A DNA stretch of 6,124 bases from Alphaproteobacteria bacterium (GTDB lineage: Bacteria > Pseudomonadota > Alphaproteobacteria > Rickettsiales > RI-342), in NCBI GenBank assembly GCA_020851915.1, contig JADZBT010000095.1:1-6124 (forward strand). The letters run 5' to 3'. The notes under the pieces were generated by a model. That model was not told the origin of the DNA. It was given only the letters and a program-made list of their open reading frames with translations, and made no database searches. Shown here one piece after another: positions 1 through 6,124 of the stretch. A program made the position numbers and the translations under genes. Each line of letters starts with the position of its first letter. The stretch's first letter is position 1.

Positions 1-998
<998 letters not shown>

Positions 999-1031
999 GG
1001 GGAAAAATGTCCTACGATCTTGTTATTTTTA

Positions 1032-1502
1032 TTACCAGCGATAATGCGAGAATGCGCGGTTCGCTTCCGCCATCTTGTGCGTATCTTCGCGCTTCTTCAC
1101 CGCCGAACCGCGATTCTGCATCGCGTCCTTCAGCTCTGCGGCCAGACGCGCGGTCATGGTACGCTCGGTACGCTTGCGCGCAGCGGCGATGAGCCAGCGG
1201 ATCGCCAGCGCCTGACGACGGATCTCGCGCACCTCGGTCGGCACCTGATAGGTAGCACCACCGACGCGGCGGGAACGCACTTCCACCGACGGCTTCACGT
1301 TATCGAGCGCCTCCTCGAACAGCACGATCGGATCGCGCTTGGCGTCCTGCGCCAGCTGATCGAGTGCGCCGTCTACGATACGCTCCGCTACGGACTTTTT
1401 GCCCTCCTTCATGATGCTGTTCATAAACTTGGTGATCACCAAGCTGCCATATTTAGCATCGGGGAGAACTTTGCGAGATTCTGCTGCGTGACGACGAGAC
1501 AT
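1032..1502 (-). CDS. rpsG: 30S ribosomal protein S7 (uS7)
   Basis: Primary 16S rRNA-binding protein that starts assembly of the 30S head and lines the exit-site tRNA channel. The 156-residue product matches the usual family length. Family landmarks are visible: MSRRHAAESRKVLPDAKYGS at the N-terminus, the S7 signature region around 20-46 with GKK at 34-36, the conserved RRVGGATYQVP near 78-88 leading into VREIRRQALAIRW, and the basic C-terminal helix ending FSHYRW. The start is fixed by the conserved N-terminus and an AAGGA site (1512-1516) 9 nt upstream. Only 22 nt separate it from rpsL and 33 nt from fusA, so all three are very likely co-transcribed. In E. coli, S7 represses its operon by binding a long rpsL-rpsG spacer. 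Here the spacer is too short to hold that structure. Confidence 0.98.
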   Translation of the reverse strand: MSRRHAAESRKVLPDAKYGSLVITKFMNSIMKEGKKSVAERIVDGALDQLAQDAKRDPIVLFEEALDNVKPSVEVRSRRVGGATYQVPTEVREIRRQALAIRWLIAAARKRTERTMTARLAAELKDAMQNRGSAVKKREDTHKMAEANRAFSHYRW

Positions 1503-1524
1503 CTACCTAAATCCTTCTACAATC

Positions 1525-1896
1525 TTACTTGGGACGCTTTGCGCCGTATTTGGAACGGCTCTTCTTACGATCTTTCACGCCCTGCGTATCGAGCGTACCG
1601 CGAATGGTATGGTAGCGCACACCGGGCAAGTCCTTCACACGGCCGCCGCGGATCATCACTACGGAGTGCTCCTGCAGGTTATGGCCTTCGCCGGGAATAT
1701 AGCTGGTCACCTCGTGGCCGTTGGTCAGGCGCACGCGGGCTACTTTACGCAGCGCCGAGTTCGGCTTTTTCGGGGTGGTCGTGTACACACGGGTGCACAC
1801 ACCGCGCTTCTGCGGACATGCCTGCATCGCGGGAACCTTGTTGCGCTTGGCGAGAGGCGCGCGCTGCTTACGAATTAACTGGTTAATGGTCGGCAT
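1525..1896 (-). CDS. rpsL: 30S ribosomal protein S12 (uS12)
   Basis: Decoding-centre protein of the small subunit that controls accuracy and forms part of the streptomycin site. The 123-residue product is full length and highly conserved. The TTTPKKPNSALRKVARVRL block spans 39-57, and GRVKDLPGVRYH lies near 85-96. The two lysines whose replacement classically gives streptomycin resistance (K42 and K87 in E. coli mature numbering) are present as K43 and K88, so the protein is of the wild-type, drug-sensitive form. The next residue, D89, is the position that RimO methylthiolates in E. coli. The start is fixed by the MPTINQLIRK N-terminus and a strong Shine-Dalgarno site. It is the first gene of the rpsL-rpsG-fusA group and is read from the promoter near 2068-2096. 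Confidence 0.99.
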   Translation of the reverse strand: MPTINQLIRKQRAPLAKRNKVPAMQACPQKRGVCTRVYTTTPKKPNSALRKVARVRLTNGHEVTSYIPGEGHNLQEHSVVMIRGGRVKDLPGVRYHTIRGTLDTQGVKDRKKSRSKYGAKRPK

Positions 1897-2061
1897 TTAA
1901 TAGTTGCTCCTTAATACCTTCCTGCATACGCAGAAAAAAATCCCTCACCCTCTCCGGTTCACCTTTTCGAACCTCGACGGCGGCGACTGTATTTCTGCCT
2001 TCAAACCCTTGAAAAACCTGAGGGTCCCCACACTTCCCCCACGCAGCTGGTGCGTTGAGAG
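1897..2061 (-). promoter_or_regulatory. 5' leader of the rpsL-rpsG-fusA transcript, possibly structured
   Basis: This is the stretch between the predicted start of transcription (about 2061) and rpsL, roughly 165 nt and long for a simple leader. On the minus strand it contains a small hairpin TTCAA-GGGT-TTGAA (2000-2013), a second GGTTC/GAACC hairpin with an 8-nt loop (1956-1973), and a purine-rich GAGAGGGTGAGGG segment followed at once by seven T (1934-1940). The GAGGGT at 1947-1952 can pair with ACCCTC at 2020-2025, which would enclose the second hairpin. A GC-rich arm followed by a T run suggests attenuation, but the pairing is only 6 bp across a long loop. It matches no named ribosomal leader that I know. 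The leader boundary is inferred from the promoter. Confidence 0.4.
1907..1912 (-). promoter_or_regulatory. Shine-Dalgarno site of rpsL
   Basis: The minus strand reads AAGGAG here, 10 nt before the rpsL ATG, and is followed by an A/T-rich CAACTATTAA spacer. It is a near-perfect match to the anti-Shine-Dalgarno sequence, as expected for a highly translated ribosomal protein gene, and it confirms the chosen start. Confidence 0.85.
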
Positions 2062-2067
2062 TGGCGC

Positions 2068-2096
2068 ATACTAGTGATGCACCCCTCTCCCGTCAA
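2068..2096 (-). promoter_or_regulatory. Sigma-70-type promoter of the str operon
   Basis: On the minus strand, TTGACG (2091-2096) and TAGTAT (2068-2073) are separated by exactly 17 nt. The -35 box matches TTGACA in five of six positions and is preceded by C, giving the CTTGAC form common in alphaproteobacteria. The -10 box matches TATAAT in four of six positions. Transcription should start near 2060-2062 and run into rpsL. Position, strand and strength all fit the main promoter of a ribosomal protein operon. There is no direct evidence of transcription. Confidence 0.75.
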
Positions 2097-2346
2097 GCGA
2101 AATTTCAGAAAACTACAGGGGTTCCGCAATGTACGCAGAAAACACCCTGACCTGCCCTCACTGGGCTCTGTTGCAACAAGCACACGGAAGGCGCGATGAA
2201 ACAGCGATACATCACCGTATTTCAGCGGGTTTCATACCCGTGACGCGCGGCTCCATGCTATGCAGGAATGACACATTGGAGCATTGCGCCAGACGCGGAT
2301 GGTGCGCGCGGCGGAAGCATCCGATGAAGCCCATTAAGGAGAGAGC
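2097..2346. other. Intergenic region between the str promoter and the TolC-family gene
   Basis: About 250 bp without a supportable gene. The short open frames crossing it have compositions unlike a protein, and one overlaps the start of the tolC-like gene. A small hairpin CGGGT-TTCAT-ACCCG lies at 2226-2240, and a GGAATGACA string lies at 2265-2273. I see no convincing promoter for the plus-strand gene: TTGCAA at 2171-2176 is followed at 17-18 nt only by a poor CGATGAA. Any promoter here would have to be weak or activator-dependent. It is not tRNA, because the hairpin loop lacks the TTCRA core. Confidence 0.6.
2336..2341 (+). promoter_or_regulatory. Shine-Dalgarno site of the TolC-family gene
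   Basis: AAGGAG lies 5 nt before the ATG at 2347 (AAGGAGAGAGCATG). It is strong and well placed, and it fixes the start immediately ahead of a clean signal peptide. Confidence 0.85.
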
Positions 2347-3636
2347 ATGCGGCGAACACCACTGATCCTGACCACGGCGGCCTGGGTGCTTGCGTTCAGC
2401 GCGCCCGCGCATGCCGAGCCGTTCAAGGACATGCTGAACGGCCTGCTGGCCGATCATCCGCAGATAAAAATGGCCAAAGAAGGTATCGCCGCGAGCGAGG
2501 CCACGAAACAGGAGGCGTTCTCGGGCTATCTTCCCAAGCTCGACCTCAGCGGCAGCAGCGGGTTCGAGAGCGTGGATCGCACCGGATATAACCCGCCCGG
2601 CGTCAAGACCAACCTCCCCACCGACAATTACGGCCTGACGCTCACCCAGAACCTGTTCAACGGCTGGAACACCACGGCACAGCACGCGACTGCGGAGAAG
2701 GGTGTGGAGATCGCAACGATCACGCTTACCCAGACCCAGCAGCAGATATTGTTCGAGGGCGCCACCGCATATATAGAGGTCTTACGGCAGCTTGAGCTGA
2801 CCAATCTCGCCGTCGAGAACGAAGACACCCTTAAAAAACAATTACATCTTGAAGATGAGCGCGTCCAGCGCGGCTCCGGTATTGCGGTGGACGTATTGCA
2901 GGCCAAATCGCGTCTGCAAATCTCCAAGGAGCGCCACACGGCCTTCATGGGCGCCCTGAAGGATGCCATCAGCCGCTATATTCAGGTCTTCGGCAAACTG
3001 CCGGAGGTGGACAGCATGACGATCCCCGCGCTTCCCACCGCCAATGTCCCTCCCACGCTGGAAGAGGCCATCGCCATCGCCACCAGCGAGAACCCCACCC
3101 TCATCAGCACCGGCGAGAATGTGGAGGTCGCAGCACTGGCCCGTAAAACGGCGCGTTCCGGGTTTTACCCTTCCGTCGATATCGTCGGAGCCAGCACCTA
3201 TAACGACAACCTCAGCGGTACGTCCGGCGAGGAAACCAATTATTCCGTGGCGTTACGCACCACCTGGCAACTCTATTCCGGCTTTGCCGACCGCGCGCGC
3301 AGCAGCCGTGCCGCACATAATTACCAATCGGCGCTGGAAAGTAGTGAGTATGTGAAGCGCAAGATCGTGGAAGAGGTAAAGCTCGCCTGGTCGAGCCTCA
3401 ACACCAACAAATCGCGCTACGAGCTATTGCAGAACGCCGTGAACATCGCGGGCGAGGTCTATGACGCCCGCAAACGCCTCCGCGACGCCGGCAGCGACAC
3501 CGCCCTTAACGTGCTGGATGCCGAAAACGAACTGTTCCGCGCCAAAATAGACGCAGAATCAGCGCGTTACGATTATTACAACGCCATCTACCGCCTACTG
3601 CTCGCCATGGGCAGGCTGAACATGGAAACGATTTAG
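2347..3636 (+). CDS. TolC-family outer-membrane channel protein (type I secretion / efflux type)
   Basis: The predicted product is a trimeric outer-membrane channel-tunnel that joins an inner-membrane transporter and membrane-fusion protein for export of proteins or small molecules. It has 429 residues. Residues 1-23 form a Sec signal peptide: basic MRR, a hydrophobic core, and AHA before E24. The mature part shows the duplicated outer-membrane efflux (OEP) fold. Repeat one (about 25-220) contains SGYLPKLDLSGSSG and the strand GLTLTQNLFNGWNT (96-109). Repeat two (about 235-425) contains SGFYPSVDIVG and ALRTTWQLYSGF (302-313), then the helical GSDTALNVLDAENELFRAK (382-400). This internal repetition and the NLFNGW / QLYSGF pair are typical of TolC and of the AggA/LapE branch serving type I secretion. 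A transporter of that system begins at 5776. The gene stands alone, with divergent and convergent neighbours. Family is secure; the exact partner and substrate are inferred or unknown. Confidence 0.93.
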   Translation: MRRTPLILTTAAWVLAFSAPAHAEPFKDMLNGLLADHPQIKMAKEGIAASEATKQEAFSGYLPKLDLSGSSGFESVDRTGYNPPGVKTNLPTDNYGLTLTQNLFNGWNTTAQHATAEKGVEIATITLTQTQQQILFEGATAYIEVLRQLELTNLAVENEDTLKKQLHLEDERVQRGSGIAVDVLQAKSRLQISKERHTAFMGALKDAISRYIQVFGKLPEVDSMTIPALPTANVPPTLEEAIAIATSENPTLISTGENVEVAALARKTARSGFYPSVDIVGASTYNDNLSGTSGEETNYSVALRTTWQLYSGFADRARSSRAAHNYQSALESSEYVKRKIVEEVKLAWSSLNTNKSRYELLQNAVNIAGEVYDARKRLRDAGSDTALNVLDAENELFRAKIDAESARYDYYNAIYRLLLAMGRLNMETI

Positions 3637-3659
3637 GTTAGCACACATTACTGCACTAG

Positions 3660-3747
3660 CAGGCCCCTCATCCCCCGCCTTCTCCCTCTGGGAGAAGAAG
3701 CTCTCCATCCCCTCTCCCCATGGGAGAGGGTTAGGGTGAGGGGCCTG
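3660..3747. repeat. Nested palindromic intergenic element (REP/MITE-like)
   Basis: An 88-bp element with three stems. The outer arms CAGGCCCCTCATCC (3660-3673) and GGGTGAGGGGCCTG (3734-3747) pair over 14 bp with a single T:G. Inside are two perfect hairpins: CTTCTCCC-TCT-GGGAGAAG (3679-3697) and CCCTCTCCC-CAT-GGGAGAGGG (3710-3730). The CCCTCACCCTAACCCTCTCCC type of sequence is known as a dispersed intergenic repeat in many proteobacteria. It lies between two convergent genes, starting 23 nt after the TolC-family stop, so it may also stop transcription or protect mRNA 3' ends. There is no T run after the stems, so it is not a classical intrinsic terminator. Only one full copy is in the window; dispersal is inferred from recognition. 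Confidence 0.75.
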
Positions 3748-3774
3748 ATCTGTCCGTACTCCCATAACCACAGC

Positions 3775-5082
3775 CTAACTCCGCCCCTTCTCACCCTTAC
3801 CACGCTGCGTGCCCTGCGCGGTGGCTTGCCCGACGAAGCGTCCGGCGATGTTAAGTCCCTGCCCGGCCAGCTTTTTCACCAGATCCTTGGACTCTTCATA
3901 GACCGCAAGCTGCGTGGATAAGAATGAAAAATGGCTAGATTCCAGATTCTTGATACGCTCGTCGGCATTACGCATCACGCTGTTCAGATGTTCATGCATC
4001 TGCTCGGTGTTGCGCCGGTTGCGCTCCTGCATCTGCTTATGAAGGAACACCTCGATATTCTCGTGCAGTTCGCGGTTCTGTATCTCGGCCAGCAGCTGCT
4101 CCAGCTGGGCCATGCTGAGATCCTGCCCCGCGCTCCTATCCGCCACAGCATGCTTCAGCTCTGCAGCCGCCTCCACCAGTTGATCGAGCCCTTCCAGCAG
4201 CTCCATATAATTCGTGTTCACCGTCTCGACCAGTGCCGCCGCGAACAGCAGCGTATAGCGCGCGTAGGCCTCCGCCAACCGCGCCGCCTCACCCGTTGCC
4301 TTTTGCCATTCCTCCTCCGAGAGGTAATGCACTGGGTCGAATTCCGGCGGCGCGCCCTCGGTGGCCGCCGGGCTGAACGCCTGCATCAGGCTCACCGGAG
4401 GCATCATCTGTACCCACAGCGCCTTCAGCCCCTCTTCCGCCTGCCGGTAATAATCGGGCCGCATGGCCTTTGGCGGAGTGGTATCCTTGCCACCGCCCCG
4501 GAAATGCGATTCAAGCTTTCTCACCTCGTCGGGCAGCAACAGATCCTCTCCCGTCAGGTAATGCTCGACCACATAGGCAAAGCTCTCCCAGAATTCCTGC
4601 GCCGTGAGTGGCTCCCACCTGCCCTTGCCTATGAGTTTCTTGACAAATTTCTGCGCCTCACGCAGATCCAGCTCCTGCTGCAAGCGTTCACCGCTCGTAT
4701 CGCGCATCACCCGCCGCGCGAAATGCGACAGGTCTTCCTTGATCGCCTCCATCGGCAGCACCAGCTTTGCGCTATCCAGCACTAACCGCTGCTTGAGCGC
4801 CGTCGCCTGCGCGCGGTCATGCGGCCAGAAGGCCTGCGGCCCGGAGGCCAGCCAGTCGCTGCGCGCGCGGAGATTCCGCAGATCGCCCGCCAGCCGCTCC
4901 ACGGTGAGCCGTTCCGGCTCGCGGTTGCCGGCCCATGCACGCACGGCGTCGTGGTAATATTCGATGGGGGGCCGCAGATCGCCTGCGGTCATATAGATAT
5001 TCCGCGCATTCTCCATGGCGAGTATCTCGCGGTAGAGCCGGTCGAGGAACTGCAATAATACGTCGTCTTTGCGCGCTGCCAT
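3775..5082 (-). CDS. Uncharacterised helix-rich, partly coiled-coil protein
   Basis: I do not recognise this 435-residue product. It has no signal peptide or clear membrane segment, so it is probably cytoplasmic. It appears almost entirely helical. The N-terminal half has aromatic-rich helices (EFWESFAYVVEHYL at 163-176, RPDYYRQAEEGLKALWVQMMPP at 208-229). A proline-containing, helix-poor linker lies near 196-250. A C-terminal part follows with alanine/leucine helices (264-312) and a charged probable coiled coil (about 325-405) containing HENIEVFLHKQMQERNRRNTEQMHEHL. The tail is G/K/R-rich (RGKGEKGRS). The composition resembles polymer-associated or scaffold proteins, but I see no catalytic motif. 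The ATG at 5082 is preceded only by a weak AGG 8 nt away. ATGs at codons 23 and 31 are possible alternatives. It is convergent with the TolC-family gene and divergent from the reductase. The long opposite-strand frame is His/Leu/Arg-rich and looks like a shadow. Confidence 0.8.
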   Translation of the reverse strand: MAARKDDVLLQFLDRLYREILAMENARNIYMTAGDLRPPIEYYHDAVRAWAGNREPERLTVERLAGDLRNLRARSDWLASGPQAFWPHDRAQATALKQRLVLDSAKLVLPMEAIKEDLSHFARRVMRDTSGERLQQELDLREAQKFVKKLIGKGRWEPLTAQEFWESFAYVVEHYLTGEDLLLPDEVRKLESHFRGGGKDTTPPKAMRPDYYRQAEEGLKALWVQMMPPVSLMQAFSPAATEGAPPEFDPVHYLSEEEWQKATGEAARLAEAYARYTLLFAAALVETVNTNYMELLEGLDQLVEAAAELKHAVADRSAGQDLSMAQLEQLLAEIQNRELHENIEVFLHKQMQERNRRNTEQMHEHLNSVMRNADERIKNLESSHFSFLSTQLAVYEESKDLVKKLAGQGLNIAGRFVGQATAQGTQRGKGEKGRS

Positions 5083-5217
5083 AGGCGACCTGTATATAAT
5101 GAATGTATCCCGAGCGCCACCCCACGCGCAAACCGCGCGCCCACAAACACAAAATGATTGACAAGCGAAGGGGGTAATGCGCTGTTAGTTGTGGATTTTA
5201 TTATTATCAGGAGCCAT
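5083..5217. promoter_or_regulatory. Divergent promoter region between the unknown gene and the reductase
   Basis: A 135-bp spacer that should drive both flanking genes. For the plus strand there is a perfect TTGACA at 5158-5163, but the best -10 at acceptable spacing is weak (TGTTAG, 5183-5188). A perfect TATAAT with an upstream TG lies at 5095-5100 but lacks a matching -35. The same AT island reads ATTATATACA on the minus strand and ends 8 nt from the unknown gene's ATG, so it could serve as its -10. A CGCGC-AAACC-GCGCG hairpin lies near 5124-5138. Individual promoter calls are uncertain. Confidence 0.4.
5209..5213 (+). promoter_or_regulatory. Shine-Dalgarno site deciding the reductase start
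   Basis: AGGAG lies 4 nt before the ATG at 5218 (CAGGAGCCATATG). The open frame extends upstream to an ATG at 5158, but that extension would translate the TTGACA element and add 20 residues ahead of MKLLAFGAS, where this family normally begins. The start at 5218 is therefore preferred. Confidence 0.75.
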
Positions 5218-5766
5218 ATGAAACTTCTCGCCTTCGGAGCCTCTAACCGGGAGGGGTCACTCAACCGCAGCCTGGCGAAACTTGCCGCCGCATCCGCTGA
5301 GAAACACGGCGTCGCCGTGGATTTCCGCGAGTTCGGCACATTCGATACGCCGCTCTACACCCATATCGAGCCGGGCGGCGCGGAGCCGGAGGGAGCACAG
5401 TTATTCGCACGCTGCCTCGCGGAATCCAACGGCATGATGATCGCCCTGCCGGAATATAACTGGTCTTACCCGGGCCACCTCAAGAACCTCATCGACTGGA
5501 TCTCTCGCGCGCGGCCCGTGCCGCTGGCCGGGAAATCCTGCCTCCTGCTCTCGGCCTCCACTTCCGCCGTGGGCGGCATACGCGGCCTGCTGCATTTCCG
5601 CCAGCCGCTTGAGGCGCTGGGGACCTTCGTCCATCCCAAGATGTTCACGCTGGCGAATGCCGGCAACGAGATGGATGCAAAAGGAGAATTCAAGGACGCC
5701 GCCCAGCAGAAACGCCTTGATGCGACGGTGGCGGATTTTGTAACATTTGCGCGCAACCTCTCATAG
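5218..5766 (+). CDS. NAD(P)H-dependent FMN reductase, flavodoxin-like fold
   Basis: The predicted product is a small soluble flavoprotein that uses NAD(P)H to reduce FMN and, through it, quinones, azo compounds or metal ions (the FMN_red family, which includes ChrR/YieF-type enzymes). It has 182 residues, the usual family length. The first strand and phosphate-binding loop are KLLAFGASNREGSLNRSL (2-19), matching the family G-S-x-R-x-x-S-x-N pattern with N10 R11, S14 and N16. The hallmark LPEYNWSYPGHLKNLIDWISR spans 77-97, and the third flavin-contacting region is SASTSAVGGIRG (112-123). The exact substrate cannot be read from sequence. The stop is only 9 nt from the next ATG, so it is probably co-transcribed and translationally coupled with the secretion transporter, an unusual partner. 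It is divergent from the uncharacterised gene. Confidence 0.93.
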   Translation: MKLLAFGASNREGSLNRSLAKLAAASAEKHGVAVDFREFGTFDTPLYTHIEPGGAEPEGAQLFARCLAESNGMMIALPEYNWSYPGHLKNLIDWISRARPVPLAGKSCLLLSASTSAVGGIRGLLHFRQPLEALGTFVHPKMFTLANAGNEMDAKGEFKDAAQQKRLDATVADFVTFARNLS

Positions 5767-5775
5767 CCGGATGAC

Positions 5776-6124
5776 ATGAAGCCGCAGCCGCTTTCGCAGA
5801 TACAGAAGACCCTCGCGGACAATCTGCTGGGCTCCGCCGAGCGTCATCCGTGGCTGCGCGACATCGTCCGCCCGCTACTGCCCAACTTCATGGAAGTGAT
5901 GGCGATCTCGCTGTTCGCCAACCTGCTTGCGCTCGCCGTCCCGATATTCACTCTACAGGTCTACGACCGCGTCATCGCCCACAACGGCAAGAGCACGCTG
6001 GTGGCGTTGCTGCTGGGCGTCGGCCTCGCGCTGCTGTTCGATTTCCTGTTGCGCCAGACGCGCAGCCGCATCCTGCAGAACGTGGCGCTGCTCATCGACG
6101 CCAAGCTGGGCCGCGCGCTCTATG
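5776..6124 (+). CDS. Type I secretion ABC transporter (permease/ATPase), N-terminal part, cut by window edge
   Basis: The predicted product is an inner-membrane ABC exporter that, with a membrane-fusion protein and a TolC channel, secretes unfolded proteins directly out of the cell. 116 codons are visible. After a short cytoplasmic stretch come a first membrane helix (about 38-60), VPIFTLQVYDRVIAHNGKSTL (55-75), a second helix (about 74-93), and RQTRSRILQNVALLIDAKLGRALY. The P-[IL]-[FY]-x-L-Q-V-Y-D-R-V motif and the helix order are characteristic of type I secretion exporters such as PrtD and LapB/LssB. The nucleotide-binding domain would lie beyond the window. Only about 35 residues precede the first helix, so there is no N-terminal C39 peptidase or C39-like domain. 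The ATG at 5776 is the only usable start, because an in-frame TAG (the reductase stop) lies just upstream; the Shine-Dalgarno match is poor, suggesting translational coupling. Confidence 0.9.
   Translation, partial: MKPQPLSQIQKTLADNLLGSAERHPWLRDIVRPLLPNFMEVMAISLFANLLALAVPIFTLQVYDRVIAHNGKSTLVALLLGVGLALLFDFLLRQTRSRILQNVALLIDAKLGRALY

Noticed and set aside
1921..1940. Terminator-like CTGCATACGCAG followed by seven A
   Set aside because: The stem is only 4 bp. On the operon's strand the T run precedes the hairpin, which is the wrong order for a terminator.
2225..2241. tRNA T-arm-like hairpin
   Set aside because: The 7-nt loop reads TTTCATA rather than TTCRANN, and there is no matching acceptor or anticodon stem nearby.
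2129..2365. 78-codon plus-strand frame ahead of the TolC-family gene
   Set aside because: It overlaps the TolC-family start in another frame, has no Shine-Dalgarno site, and encodes a Cys/His/Arg-rich sequence without recognisable features.
2212..2685. 157-codon minus-strand frame overlapping the start of the TolC-family gene
   Set aside because: It is antisense to the signal peptide and first repeat of a well-supported gene and has no ribosome site worth noting. Its 3' part is probably repeat-derived sequence.
3710..3730. Intrinsic terminator
   Set aside because: The hairpin is perfect, but neither strand has a T run after it. It is better described as part of the palindromic repeat, though it might still impede transcription.
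3931..4785. 284-codon plus-strand open frame opposite the uncharacterised gene
   Set aside because: Its His/Leu/Arg/Gln-rich composition lacks protein-like patterning. The minus-strand frame is longer, has coherent amphipathic helices and ends neatly before the palindromic element.
5158..5217. N-terminal 20-residue extension of the FMN reductase
   Set aside because: It would begin inside a TTGACA element and lacks a ribosome site, whereas AGGAG precedes the family-typical MKLLAFGAS start.

Overview
The window looks like ordinary chromosomal DNA of a moderately GC-rich proteobacterium, most likely an alphaproteobacterium. The grounds are the str-operon proteins (S12, a 156-residue S7, and EF-G starting MARQTPIELYRNIGIMAHID), a TTGAC-type promoter, and a PrtD/LapB-like type I secretion transporter. 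This placement comes from recognising protein sequences, not from a tree.

Left part (1-2096, minus strand): the start of the str operon, read right to left as promoter, about 165 nt leader, rpsL (S12), rpsG (S7) and fusA (EF-G, cut by the window edge after 332 codons). The promoter has a TTGACG box, a 17-nt spacer and a TAGTAT box. Gene spacings are short (22 and 33 nt), as expected for one transcript.

Middle (2097-3774): about 250 bp without a convincing gene, then a plus-strand gene for a TolC-family outer-membrane channel with a clear signal peptide and Shine-Dalgarno site. It is followed by an 88-bp nested palindromic element of the CCCTCTCCC/GGGAGAGGG kind, which fills the gap between two convergent genes.

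Right part (3775-6124): a minus-strand gene for a 435-residue, helix-rich, partly coiled-coil protein that I do not recognise. Divergent from it on the plus strand are a small flavodoxin-fold NAD(P)H-dependent FMN reductase and, 9 nt downstream, the start of a type I secretion ABC transporter, cut by the window edge.

The TolC-like channel and the ABC transporter are plausible outer- and inner-membrane parts of one type I secretion system. They are separated by about 2.1 kb holding the unknown protein and the reductase. The membrane-fusion protein and substrate would have to lie outside the window. I found no CRISPR, tRNA, rRNA, transposase or clearly novel system. The best leads are the unknown coiled-coil protein inside a secretion locus, the palindromic element, and a possible structured leader ahead of rpsL.
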